Positions 36,423 through 45,568 of a stretch of DNA of 64,000 nt are shown here, in pieces. Source of the stretch: Nocardioides luti (GTDB lineage Bacteria; Actinomycetota; Actinomycetes; Propionibacteriales; Nocardioidaceae); contig NZ_JACKXE010000001.1 in assembly GCF_014212315.1 (NCBI RefSeq), forward strand, positions 2,108,001 through 2,172,000. The letters run 5' to 3'. Position 1 is the first letter of the stretch; each line of letters starts with the position of its first letter. Below the pieces are notes generated by a model. That model made no database searches, was not told the origin of the DNA, and was given only the letters and a program-made list of their open reading frames with translations. A program made the position numbers and the translations under genes.

Positions 36423-36866
36423 ATGTACGGCGACACCGACGTGATGCGGAAGCGAGCCGCCCAGCTGCGCGAGCAGGGCGTCGACATCCGCGCGATGGCC
36501 GACCACCTGGTCGCCCAGACCGAGGGCATCGGGTGGTCCGGACGCGCCGCGGAGTCGATGCGCGAGCGGGTCCGCGACCGCGCCGCCCACCTGCGGGAGG
36601 TGGCGGCCGGGCACGAGACGGCCGCCGAGTCGCTCGAGAAGCACCTCCTGGAGGTCGACCTGCTCAAGGAGTCGATCGCCAGCACCGAGCGCCGGGCGGG
36701 CTCGATCGTCGCCGACGCCCGCACCCGGGTGGCCCGCGTCGACGCGCACGACGACCCCGACGGCGTCCGCCGCGAGGCCGACCCCGGCGACCGCGCCCTC
36801 GCCGCCTTCACCCCGCCGCCGAGCGGCCACCGCGACTGGCTCGCGGTCGAGATCCCGGGACTCTGA
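36423..36866 (+). CDS. WXG-type helical protein, module B
   Basis: The 147-residue paralogue of the module A protein starts MYGDTDVMRKRAAQLREQ, has W38-S-G40, and ends FTPPPSGHRDWLAVEIPGL. The helices carry regular charged heptads, consistent with a dimer. Conservation is highest in the first 45 residues and in the tail, suggesting those parts contact the secretion machine or the EspG-like partner. The stop is 1 nt before the next ATG. Confidence 0.75.
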   Translation: MYGDTDVMRKRAAQLREQGVDIRAMADHLVAQTEGIGWSGRAAESMRERVRDRAAHLREVAAGHETAAESLEKHLLEVDLLKESIASTERRAGSIVADARTRVARVDAHDDPDGVRREADPGDRALAAFTPPPSGHRDWLAVEIPGL

Positions 36867-36867
36867 C

Positions 36868-37803
36868 ATGCCGACCATCGACCTCAGCACGCCTCCGCCC
36901 CCGCCGGCGGGACTGCTCGACGCGCTGCCGCGCCGGGTGTCCCTGACGCTGCCCGAGCTCCGTCTCGTCGCCGAGCGCGCCGGCGGCGCCCCCCTGCCGT
37001 TCGACCTCGTCGACGGCGGCGCGCGACCGGGTGGGAGCGCCCTGGACGGCCGCCTCGGCCAGAGCCGCGGCACGGCCGAGACCACGGCGTACGCCGCCGC
37101 GCTGGACGCCCTGCACGACCCCGAGACCTCGCTGACGCGTCGTGGCCTGCTCACCGGCCGGACCGTCGACGACGGCCTGCTCGGCGCGGTCGGCCTGCTG
37201 GCCACCCCCAGCGTGGCGCTCGACCTCGACGTGACGGTCGGAGGCGTGCAGGCCAAGGCCTGGCACCGCCAGGACGGGGCCGCGGTGGCCACGCTCGCCA
37301 CCGTCGACGGCATCGTCTTCGAGCTGGCCTGGCTGCCGACCGCACTGTGGCCCGGCGAGCTGGCCCGCACCACGGTCGTGCCCGAGGACGTCACCCTGCA
37401 CGAGTCCGCCGTCCCCTCGCTGGTGACGCTGCCCTTCGAGCTCGCCGACGCCGCGGGCGAGGCGCTGCGCACGGGGCGCTCCGACCTGGTCCCCGTGCTC
37501 GCCGCCCAGCACCACGGCCAGGTCGTCGACGGCACCGGCACGCTGCTCGGCGACGCCGACGTCGTGGGCCTGCTGACCGCGGTCGCCCACGAGTCCCGCG
37601 GCCGGCTGCGCGCGCTCGTCGCCGACGTGTCCGGCAGCGAGACCACCGTCGTCGGCGTCGTGTCGTGGGTGTTGCTGGCCGACGGCTGGCGCTCCCTGCG
37701 GCCGCACGAGGTGGACGGCGTGCAGCGCGTCGAGCTCCGACGGGTCCAGCCCAACGACCTCGCCGCCGACCTGGCGCCCGTGCTCGCGGAGGTCGTCGGA
37801 TGA
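36868..37803 (+). CDS. EspG-like putative type VII chaperone, module B
   Basis: The 311-residue protein matches the module A copy in order and length. It has RRVSLTLPELRLVAERAGGAPLPFDL at the start, RRGLLTGRTVD, LLATPSVALDLDVTVGG, TVDGIVFELAWLPTALWPGELART, and VVSWVLLADGWRSLRPHE near the end. These follow the EspG pattern better than the module A protein does. It overlaps the hydrolase-like gene by 4 nt. Expected role: cytosolic chaperone for the WXG-type or hydrolase-like partner. Confidence 0.62.
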   Translation: MPTIDLSTPPPPPAGLLDALPRRVSLTLPELRLVAERAGGAPLPFDLVDGGARPGGSALDGRLGQSRGTAETTAYAAALDALHDPETSLTRRGLLTGRTVDDGLLGAVGLLATPSVALDLDVTVGGVQAKAWHRQDGAAVATLATVDGIVFELAWLPTALWPGELARTTVVPEDVTLHESAVPSLVTLPFELADAAGEALRTGRSDLVPVLAAQHHGQVVDGTGTLLGDADVVGLLTAVAHESRGRLRALVADVSGSETTVVGVVSWVLLADGWRSLRPHEVDGVQRVELRRVQPNDLAADLAPVLAEVVG

Positions 37804-39269
37804 CCGAGACCTCCCGCACCCCCGACGACGCGCGCACCGACCTGCTGGGCGAGCCCAGCGACGCCACCGGCGACCACCGGGCCGACCACCGGGCCGACCA
37901 CCGGGCCGACGGCCCGGCCGAGGGCACGCCGCGGCCGCCGCTCACCGCGGTCGAGGCCGCGGACCTCGCCGACAAGTACGACCGGATGCTCCGCCTCGCC
38001 GACCTCTTCGACTCCTCGGGGGCCGAGATGCGCTCGCGCGCCCGCCTCGGCGCCGAGGTGCTGGGCGACCCGGACGTCGCGGACTCCGCGGAGCTGTCGC
38101 GGCCGACGTACACCCGTGCCGACGAGGACATCCGCTCCGCCACGACCGGCAAGCACGGCCTGCTGACCCGCTCCATCGAGCTCGACGCCGACGCGCTCAT
38201 CGTGCGGGCGACGGTGCTGACCTACCGCTGGATCGACGAGCTCCAGGACGCGGCGTACAAGACCCTCGGCTCGATCGCGGGCCGCGCCATCGGCTACCTC
38301 GCCCCCGAGGTCGCGCTGGGCGGCGCGATCGTCTCCGCGGGGCTGATCGAGACCGACGCGCTCGACCGCGACGGGGTGGCGTCGTACCTCAGCGACCTCG
38401 CCGAGAACAACCCGCAGCTGATGGACCACGTCGCCTCCGGTGGCGGTGGCCTGCTCGACGGGCTGCAGATGCGCTCGCTGCTGACGGTGGGCGTGCTCAA
38501 CGGCGAGACCGGCCGGCTGGCCGCGCGCGGGGGCCTGCGGTCCACGGGCGTCGCCGACTTCGCGCCCGACCCGGGCTTCGCGCTGCGCGACATCGCCGGC
38601 TCGGTCGTCACGGCGCCGCCGGTGTCCGCGACGGACGAGGACGCCCCCGCCGCTCCCGGCGGCGGTCGCGCTCCCGCCGCTCCCGGCACGGCCCCCCGCA
38701 GCATCGAGGAGTTGATGACGACGCTGGGCGAGACCACCCGCAGCGTCACCGTGCAGCGGGTCGCCCCGGGCCGCTTCATCGCCTACCTCCCGGGCCCCGA
38801 CGGCGGCGGCAGCCGCCGGCTGCGGCTGGTCGGCGGCGACGCCTCCGGCTACGCCGCCCAGGTCGTCCGCACGCTCGAGAAGGCCGTCGCCGACGAGGCC
38901 GGCGCCCGCGTCATGCTCGTCGGCTCCGCCCGCGGCGGCGTCACCGCGGCCGAGCTCGCGGCGGTGCCGGCGTCCTCGTCCTTCAGCATCGAGCACGTCG
39001 TCATCGCCGGTGCCCCGTCCGCCCAGGTCCCGCGGATCCCCGCGGCCACCCGGGTGCTCTCGCTCGAGGACCGCGCCGACCCCGTCGCCCTGCTCGGCTC
39101 CCTCATCAACGCCGGCACCGACAACCGGCTCACGGTCGTCTTCGACAGCGCGGGCGAGCGCGGCGACGCCGCGTACGTCGTGGGCGGCCGTGCCGCCGAC
39201 CGCGCGGAGCACCCCGAGCTGCGGGCGGAGATCGCGCGGATCCAGGAGCTGGGCTACCTCGCGGGGTGA
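37800..39269 (+). CDS. Degenerate lipase-fold protein, module B
   Basis: The 489-residue paralogue of the module A hydrolase keeps the helical N-terminal region, the GGGGLLDGL segment, the strand before the elbow and the HVVIAGAPSAQV region. The elbow reads G375-S-A377-R-G-G380, so the nucleophile Ser is Ala. The acid position (D427) remains, but the HGLDHY segment with the catalytic His is absent. It is likely a non-enzymatic homologue. The N-terminus carries a DHRA repeat from a 12-bp triplication near 37874-37909. ATGA overlap couples it to the EspG-like gene. Confidence 0.75.
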   Translation: MTETSRTPDDARTDLLGEPSDATGDHRADHRADHRADGPAEGTPRPPLTAVEAADLADKYDRMLRLADLFDSSGAEMRSRARLGAEVLGDPDVADSAELSRPTYTRADEDIRSATTGKHGLLTRSIELDADALIVRATVLTYRWIDELQDAAYKTLGSIAGRAIGYLAPEVALGGAIVSAGLIETDALDRDGVASYLSDLAENNPQLMDHVASGGGGLLDGLQMRSLLTVGVLNGETGRLAARGGLRSTGVADFAPDPGFALRDIAGSVVTAPPVSATDEDAPAAPGGGRAPAAPGTAPRSIEELMTTLGETTRSVTVQRVAPGRFIAYLPGPDGGGSRRLRLVGGDASGYAAQVVRTLEKAVADEAGARVMLVGSARGGVTAAELAAVPASSSFSIEHVVIAGAPSAQVPRIPAATRVLSLEDRADPVALLGSLINAGTDNRLTVVFDSAGERGDAAYVVGGRAADRAEHPELRAEIARIQELGYLAG

Positions 39270-39305
39270 CCCGGTAGCCCGCGACGCCGGGGCAGGGGCA
39301 GGGGC

Positions 39306-39375
39306 TGTGACGCGGTGTCCACGTCACTGGTGCGGTGCTCCAGCAGCCTCGGGGCCACGTGGACACCGCGTTACA
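39306..39375. repeat. 70-bp hairpin repeat, copy 1
   Basis: Terminal 19-nt arms (39306-39324 and 39357-39375, one G-T mismatch) enclose a 32-bp loop. It lies between the convergent module B and VWA genes. The second copy is at 52742-52811. Confidence 0.8.
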
Positions 39376-39391
39376 TGACGCGCGCTGCGGC

Positions 39392-40780
39392 CTAGAGGAT
39401 GTCGTGCACGAACTCCCCGAGCTGGGTGAGGTTGCGGCACTCGACCATGGGGACGACGTCGCCGTACGCCGTGGCCGCGGAGTCACCGGTGTCCCAGTGG
39501 CGGGTGTGCTCGGGGTTGAGCCACCAGCTGTGGCGCGCCGCGCCGGCCAGGTCCCGCAGGACGTCGAGGGCGAGGTCGCTGTAGTTCGACCGGGCGTCGC
39601 CGAGGATCAGTAGCGAGGACTTCGGGCCGACCGCGTCGGCGTGGTTCTCCTGGAACTTCGTGAACGCGCGCCCGTAGTTCGTCCGGCCCCACAGCGCCGC
39701 GTGCGAGGTGCTGGCAGCGAGGTCGGCCATCACGTCCGCGACGTCGGCGCCCGGCCGGAAGTGCTCGGTCACCTCGTGGACATGGTCGATGAAGGTGAAG
39801 GCGCGGACCTTCTGGAACTGGTCGCGCAGCGCGAAGACGAGCAGCAGCGTGAACTGCGCAAAGTTCGCGACCGAGCCGCTGACGTCGCACAGCACGACGA
39901 GCTCGGTGCGGTGCGGCCGCTTCGGCTTGTGGTGGGTGACGAGGGGGACGCCGCCGGTGGAGATCGAGGCGCGGACGGTACGCCGGAAGTCGAGCGGGCC
40001 GCGACGGCGGGCATGGTGCTCCTGCGTCAGCCGGGTCGCGAGGCGGCGGGCCAGCGGGTAGATCTCGCGCCGCATCTCCTCCACGTCGGAGCGCCGCGCG
40101 GCCATGAAGTCGAGCCGGTCGATGGTCGGGCGGACCGCGACGTTCGCGACGTGGTCGGGCCCCTTCTCCTCGGCGATCCGGCGGCGCGCGTCGTCCTCGA
40201 CGCGGCGGGTGAAGCCGCCGACGCGACGACCCGCGGAGCGCTGCGCCTCGCCGTCGACGCGACCCTCGGCGAGCAGGGCGGCCACGATCTGCTCGGTGAG
40301 GTCGGCGGGCGAGACCCGCTGGAGGGCGGTGTACGCCGACCAGCTGGACAGACCCGGCCCACGACCCGGCATCGCGCCGAAGCGGGCGACCGCCTCGACG
40401 GCCAGCCGCGCCAGCGTCTCCTCGTCGCCCGCGACCATCGCCTCGAGCAGCTCGGCCCGGAAGTCGGCGAGGGCCTGGGCGTTGTCGCGGACGGTCTCGT
40501 CGTCGGCGTCCTCGCCGGCCTCGTCCCCGAGCGAGGTCGCCCCCTCGCCGACCAGGCGCGGGAAGTAGAGGTCGAACAGCGTGTCGAAGGTCGGTCGCTG
40601 GGCGTGCTTCTTGACCAGCGTGGCGGCGTACGCGTCGTGGATGGTGCCGCGCTCGCTCCAGTCGACCGCCGTCAGCGCGGCGATCGCGTCGAGGTCCTCG
40701 GCCAGCGAGACCGACAGCCCGGCGCCGCGCAGCGCCTCCAGGAAGGCGATGTGGCGGTCGAGCAGCCCGGAGCGCACCAC
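39392..40780 (-). CDS. VWA-domain protein of the MoxR-linked type
   Basis: The protein of about 462 residues has a helical N-terminal region and a C-terminal von Willebrand A domain. The domain has an intact metal site (LCDVSGSV), a second motif near GRTNYGRAFTKF, and an RSNYSD segment. Such proteins work as partners of MoxR AAA+ ATPases in metal insertion or complex maturation. GTG 40780 lies 1 nt after the MoxR stop (GTG 40777 is also possible). The order MoxR-VWA is conserved. The client protein is not evident. Confidence 0.85.
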   Translation of the reverse strand: MVRSGLLDRHIAFLEALRGAGLSVSLAEDLDAIAALTAVDWSERGTIHDAYAATLVKKHAQRPTFDTLFDLYFPRLVGEGATSLGDEAGEDADDETVRDNAQALADFRAELLEAMVAGDEETLARLAVEAVARFGAMPGRGPGLSSWSAYTALQRVSPADLTEQIVAALLAEGRVDGEAQRSAGRRVGGFTRRVEDDARRRIAEEKGPDHVANVAVRPTIDRLDFMAARRSDVEEMRREIYPLARRLATRLTQEHHARRRGPLDFRRTVRASISTGGVPLVTHHKPKRPHRTELVVLCDVSGSVANFAQFTLLLVFALRDQFQKVRAFTFIDHVHEVTEHFRPGADVADVMADLAASTSHAALWGRTNYGRAFTKFQENHADAVGPKSSLLILGDARSNYSDLALDVLRDLAGAARHSWWLNPEHTRHWDTGDSAATAYGDVVPMVECRNLTQLGEFVHDIL

Positions 40781-40781
40781 G

Positions 40782-41648
<867 letters not shown>

Positions 41649-41748
41649 CCTCGCGATCCTAGGGCGCGCGGCTGGTGGGCCGGTGGGGCGCCTCGGTGGG
41701 GCGGCCGGGGCGTTGCTCCATCACGGGATGCCGCAGGGCCGGGCCCGC

Positions 41749-42507
41749 TCAGAACACCCCGTGCCGCCCCTCGCCGGACGCGAACCGGGCCGCACCGTCC
41801 AGGGCGCCGGCGGCGAGCGAGGTGAGGCCGTGGTGGTACTCCCCGCGCAGGGCGTCGGCCTCGGCCAGGCCGCCCTGCTCGAGGAGGGAGAGCCGGTCCT
41901 CGCGCAGGCAGGTCTGGGGGTACGCCGCGAGCGTCCGCGCGAGCGCCTCGGCCTCGGCGCGGGCCGAGCCCGGGGCGACGACCCGGTTGACCAGGCCGAT
42001 CCGCTCGGCCTCGGCCGCGTCCACCGGGCGGCCGGTGAGGACCAGGTCCATCGCCCGGCTGGTGCCGATCAGCCGCGGCAGCCGCACCGTGCCGCCGTCG
42101 ATGAGCGGGACGCCCCAGCGCCGGCAGAACACCCCGAGGACGGCGTCCTCGGCGGCCACCCGCAGGTCGCACCACGTGGCCAGCTCGAGGCCGCCGGCGA
42201 CGGCGTGACCCTCGATCGCGGCGATCACCGGCTTGGAGAGCCGCAGCCGGGTCGGCCCCATCGGGCCGTCGCCGTCCTCGGCCACCCGGTTGCCGTCGGG
42301 TCCCCCGACCGCCTTGAGGTCGGCGCCGGCGCAGAACGTCCCGCCCTCGCCGTACAGCACGGCGACGGCCTGGCTGTCGTCCGCGTCGAAGGCCCGGAAG
42401 GCCTCGGCGAGGGCGGCCGCGGTCGGGCCGTCCACGGCGTTGCGGGCGTGCGGCCGGTCGAGCACGACGGTCGTGACCGAGCCGTCGACCTCGACCCGCA
42501 CGCTCAT
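41749..42507 (-). CDS. Enoyl-CoA hydratase/isomerase family protein
   Basis: The 252-residue crotonase-fold protein has both oxyanion-hole segments, FCAGADLKAVGG and AVAGGLELATWCDLRVA. Crotonases act on acyl-CoA in fatty-acid or amino-acid breakdown; the exact substrate cannot be set. In place of the usual second Glu region it has GVPLIDGGTVRLPRLIG, which fits hydratases lacking one acid or related lyases. It overlaps the gamma carbonic anhydrase gene by 4 nt. Confidence 0.88.
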   Translation of the reverse strand: MSVRVEVDGSVTTVVLDRPHARNAVDGPTAAALAEAFRAFDADDSQAVAVLYGEGGTFCAGADLKAVGGPDGNRVAEDGDGPMGPTRLRLSKPVIAAIEGHAVAGGLELATWCDLRVAAEDAVLGVFCRRWGVPLIDGGTVRLPRLIGTSRAMDLVLTGRPVDAAEAERIGLVNRVVAPGSARAEAEALARTLAAYPQTCLREDRLSLLEQGGLAEADALRGEYHHGLTSLAAGALDGAARFASGEGRHGVF

Positions 42508-43040
42508 GCGCCGGCCTCGACGCGCGGTGCTCCGGCGGCGTGCCGCTGCGCGAGCTCCTGGTAGTACGGCGGGTTGGTCTCGACCCAGAACTCCGACGAC
42601 GTGCCGGCGATCGGCTTGGTCGGCTTGCAGGGGATGCCGGCCGCCACGACGCCCGGCGGCAGCTCGGTGCCGGGGGTGAGGACCGAGCCGGCGGCGACCA
42701 GGGTGCCGGCGCCGACCTTCGCGTGGTCGAGCAGCGTGCTGCCGTTGCCGACCAGCGCCTTCTCCCCCACCTCGGCACAGTGGACGACGCATCCGTGGCC
42801 GACGGTGGCGTCCGGCCCGACCGTCAGGGTGTCGCCGGGACCGGCGTGCAGGACCGAGTTGTCCTGGATGTTCGAGCCCGCGCGGACCACGATCGTGCAG
42901 ATGTCCGCGCGCAGGACGGCGCCGTACCAGATGCTCGCCCCCGCCTCGACGGTCACGTCGCCGATCAGGGTCGCGGTGGGTGCGACGAAGGCGTCGGGGT
43001 GGACGACGGGGCGCTTGCCCTCGAACTCGAAGAGGTTCAC
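42504..43040 (-). CDS. Gamma carbonic anhydrase family protein
   Basis: The 178-residue left-handed beta-helix protein has hexapeptide repeats (ATLIGDVTVEAGASIWYGAVLRAD) and His residues at SVLHAGPGD, VGHGCVVHCAEVG, which fit the zinc ligands. Members interconvert CO2 and bicarbonate or act as acetyltransferase-like proteins. The GTG at 43040 follows CACAAT by six bases with no ribosome site, another likely leaderless gene. It is co-transcribed with the enoyl-CoA hydratase gene. Confidence 0.9.
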   Translation of the reverse strand: MNLFEFEGKRPVVHPDAFVAPTATLIGDVTVEAGASIWYGAVLRADICTIVVRAGSNIQDNSVLHAGPGDTLTVGPDATVGHGCVVHCAEVGEKALVGNGSTLLDHAKVGAGTLVAAGSVLTPGTELPPGVVAAGIPCKPTKPIAGTSSEFWVETNPPYYQELAQRHAAGAPRVEAGA

Positions 43041-43083
43041 GCGGCCATTGTGGCCGGGCCGGAGGGCCGTGGTGTCGGCAGGC

Positions 43084-43461
43084 TCAGCCGCCGCAGGCGC
43101 GGGAGACCTCGGCGAGCAGGAGCGCGGAGAAGTCCGGGTCGCTCGTCACCTTCTTCGAGAAGGCCGCGGCCTGGGCGTCGCTCAGCGAGGGGTAGTCGGG
43201 CGCCTCGTCGTACGCCGCCGCGAGCTCGGCCGGGTCGTCGTACACCGTGCCCTGCACCGTGCAGATGTGCGCGGCGGTGAGCCGGAGGAACTCGTCGCGG
43301 GCGGAGTCCCCACCCGCCGCCGCGGTGCCGGCGCTCGCGCTCGTGCTGGCGGAGCCGGCCGGCTTGCCCGGCTCGGCGCTGCTGTCGCTCGCGTCACCAC
43401 CGCCGCACGCCGCCAGGGACGCGAGCAGCACGGCACCCGCAACGGCGCCGGCGAGCCTCAC
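43084..43461 (-). CDS. Small secreted lipoprotein
   Basis: The 125-residue protein has a lipoprotein signal with the lipobox LAA-C near residue 19, a Ser/Ala/Gly-rich linker and a small helical domain (EFLRLTAAHICTVQGTVYDDPAEL). It ends RACGG; two mature Cys residues could form a disulfide. The GTG overlaps the stop of the upstream secreted protein gene by 4 nt, so they are coupled. The family is not recognised. Confidence 0.75.
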   Translation of the reverse strand: MRLAGAVAGAVLLASLAACGGGDASDSSAEPGKPAGSASTSASAGTAAAGGDSARDEFLRLTAAHICTVQGTVYDDPAELAAAYDEAPDYPSLSDAQAAAFSKKVTSDPDFSALLLAEVSRACGG

Positions 43462-44378
43462 GGCACGACCTTGACGGTCACGGTGCCGGTGAAGCTGCCG
43501 CCGGTCCAGGTGGCCTTCACGGGCAGCTGGTAGGTGCCGGCAGCGGCCGTGACGGCGGTGATGCGGACACCCGTGGAGTCGGTGACGCCGACGCCGAGCT
43601 TCGTCCCCTGCGCGAGACCGCTGGACGTGCCGTCGCCGGGGTAGACGACCTCGAAGCCGGCAGGCGCCGTGACCGTGACCCGGAAGTTCTCGAGCCCCGG
43701 TGCGTTGCCCTTGAAGGCCAGCGCGACCCAGCTCGGCGCGCCGGCCTTGAGCTGCAGGCTCGGCGTCTGCAGCGAGACCGCCGCGCCGCTGGCCGCGGTG
43801 ACCGGGAGGTTGATCGTCTGCTTGACCTTGCCCGAGCTGCCCGAGCAGTTGTCGACGTCCTTGTGGACGAGGTTGTCCGACTTCTTCAGCGTCGCGGAGT
43901 CCTTGAGCCGGGTGAACGTCGCCTCGAACTCGACGGGGTAGCTGCCCGCGGCCGCCGGCGCGGTGAGCTTGAACGCCGTGTAGTCGGTGTTCGTCTCGGC
44001 CAGGGCGTTGTTGATGTAGAGCGAGGAGAAGTCGCCGGTGTTCGTCGGGTAGGTGACGACCACGTCCTTGGACTTCGTCGTGACCTCGACGTCGCAGACG
44101 TCCGTGCCCGCGGACCAGATCAGGCTGACCCAGCCCTCCTGGCCGGCCTGCAGCGAGGGCAGCGAGCCCGTGACAAGGTTGAGGTCGGCCTTGGTGTTGT
44201 TCGCCGGGTCGTCACCCGGGTCGGCGTCCCCGCCCTTGTCGGCCAGGCCCACGCCGGCCGCGGTGGGGGCCGGCGCGGCGCCCGCGGTGAGCGGCGCCAG
44301 GGCGACGAGCGGCAGCACGAGCAGCGACGCGGCGACGGTGAGGACGGCCAGACGCCGGGGACGGCGGAGGTGCGGCAC
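43458..44378 (-). CDS. Secreted protein with two immunoglobulin-like domains
   Basis: The 306-residue product has a signal peptide (HLRRPRRLAVLTVAASLLVLP, cleaved near AGAAPA) and two beta-sandwich halves. Each contains GSYPVEFEATF or GTYQLPVKATWTGGSF-type strands, as in repeated Ig-like or NEW-A domains. I favour GTG 44378 because GGAG lies six bases before it and a TATTGT -10-like box overlaps the alternative GTG 44414. It is coupled to the lipoprotein gene downstream. The role is unknown; a surface or adhesion function is possible. Confidence 0.72.
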   Translation of the reverse strand: MPHLRRPRRLAVLTVAASLLVLPLVALAPLTAGAAPAPTAAGVGLADKGGDADPGDDPANNTKADLNLVTGSLPSLQAGQEGWVSLIWSAGTDVCDVEVTTKSKDVVVTYPTNTGDFSSLYINNALAETNTDYTAFKLTAPAAAGSYPVEFEATFTRLKDSATLKKSDNLVHKDVDNCSGSSGKVKQTINLPVTAASGAAVSLQTPSLQLKAGAPSWVALAFKGNAPGLENFRVTVTAPAGFEVVYPGDGTSSGLAQGTKLGVGVTDSTGVRITAVTAAAGTYQLPVKATWTGGSFTGTVTVKVVP

Positions 44379-44481
44379 GTGGGACTCCGAGACAGGAGGG
44401 GCGAGAGTGCTCACAATAGGTCCGCGCGAAGCGGACAGGGATCGTCCGATCGGTCATCCCGCGTGGCCCCGGTGAGCGGCA

Positions 44482-45126
44482 TCAGCCCGTGGCGCAGGCG
44501 ATCGCTCGCGCGCTGTCGACGGCGTCGGCGGGCCCCGCACGTTGCCAGACCAGGATCGCCCGGTCGCCGTCGACGTACGAGACCGCATAGCTGCGGGCGC
44601 CGGTCGAGTCCGGGTCCGCCCAGCTCAGGCGGCCGGTGACCGAGCCGATCCGAACCGGCACCAGCCTGCCCGGCAGGAGTCCGTCCAGGGACCGACCCGT
44701 CTCGCTGGCCGCCGCCGGAGTCACCTCGACCAGGATGCCCCCTCGGTCGAACAGCTCCGGCCGCGTCATCCCGTCCGGGTCACCGTCGACGTACATCACG
44801 GTGCCGTAGTGCGTGCCGTTCCCGTCGTCCACCGATCCGACAGCCGATGCGGGCACGTCACCGAGGTGTGCCGGCAGCCCCATCTCGGACAGACGGTCCT
44901 GGGTGACTGCCTCGGTCTCGAGCTCCGACTCCACCGGGACACTGAACATCCTCGTGGCGTACCCCGAAGGAAGGCGGAACGGGCCCGTGGCCGCCGTGCA
45001 GCCGTCGCCGGTGGCGCCAGACACCGCGGCACGAGGGGAGGCTTCGTGCTCCGACCCGCAGCCAGCCACCAGCGCGGCGGCAGAAGCCATGACGAGGCAC
45101 CAGACGAGCGTGACCGGCAGCTTCAT
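44482..45126 (-). CDS. Secreted lipoprotein of unknown function
   Basis: The 214-residue protein has a lipoprotein signal with lipobox VAG-C near residue 23, then a single domain with GDGCTAATGPFRLPSGYATRMF, YVDGDPDGMTRPELFDRGG and SYVDGDRAILVWQR. The ATG at 45126 has GAGGG about eight bases upstream. It stands alone downstream of the tRNA-Ser terminator. No family is recognised. Confidence 0.7.
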   Translation of the reverse strand: MKLPVTLVWCLVMASAAALVAGCGSEHEASPRAAVSGATGDGCTAATGPFRLPSGYATRMFSVPVESELETEAVTQDRLSEMGLPAHLGDVPASAVGSVDDGNGTHYGTVMYVDGDPDGMTRPELFDRGGILVEVTPAAASETGRSLDGLLPGRLVPVRIGSVTGRLSWADPDSTGARSYAVSYVDGDRAILVWQRAGPADAVDSARAIACATG

Positions 45127-45245
45127 GAGGTGCCCTCGGTGGAGGTCGACGGAAGACGTGGCGAACATCAAACCCGGCCACGTCGTCGTCGACAACCACC
45201 GGCACGTCCCGACCGGCAACGCCCGGTGCGGGGGACCGACGCAGA

Positions 45246-45277
45246 AACCCCCGGCAGGCTCTCGCTTGCCGGGGGTT
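45246..45277 (-). terminator. Terminator after tRNA-Ser (CGA)
   Basis: An 11-bp perfect stem (45246-45256 with 45267-45277) with a 10-nt loop is followed by T-rich sequence on the minus strand, 15 nt beyond the tRNA. Confidence 0.8.
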
Positions 45278-45292
45278 CCTGGACCTACTCAG

Positions 45293-45379
45293 CGGTGGCG
45301 GTGGGATTTGAACCCACGGTGGGTTTGACCCCACACAACATTTCGAGTGTTGCACCTTCGGCCGCTCGGACACGCCACC
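45293..45379 (-). tRNA. tRNA-Ser (CGA)
   Basis: On the minus strand the acceptor arms GGTGGCG and CGCCACC pair. The anticodon loop CTCGAAA gives anticodon CGA, reading UCG. A long variable arm and GGTTCAAATCC T-arm are typical of class II tRNA-Ser. CCA is not encoded, unlike the GGA isoacceptor at 9686. Confidence 0.96.
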
Positions 45380-45459
45380 GCGGGAGAGATTACTAGAGCC
45401 CCTCCGGCGGGTGAAATCGGCCTCTCGACGCCGCCGCCGCAGCAGCTGCTACCCGCCCC

Positions 45460-45499
45460 GTGTGCCTGAGGACGCGCCGGAACGCGTCCTCAGGCACAC
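45460..45499. terminator. 17-bp hairpin downstream of the lactate oxidase gene
   Basis: Perfect 17-nt arms (45460-45476 and 45483-45499) with a 6-nt loop. It can end the minus-strand transcript coming from the lactate oxidase-type gene. Confidence 0.75.
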
Positions 45500-45568
45500 G
45501 CCGCGTCCGACCGGCGAGCGCCGCGTCCGACCGGCGAGCGCCGCGTCCGACCGGCGAGCGCCGCGTCA
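45500..45568. repeat. Tandem 20-bp repeat abutting a stop codon
   Basis: The unit GCCGCGTCCGACCGGCGAGC occurs three times in perfect tandem (45500, 45520, 45540), and a partial fourth copy runs into the stop codon of the lactate oxidase-type gene. Directly next to it is the 17-bp hairpin. Confidence 0.85.

Noticed and set aside
29009-36811. Large antisense frames opposite the flavoprotein and module genes
   Set aside because: They are Arg/Pro-rich shadow frames with no ribosome sites or domains, opposite genes with clear motifs.
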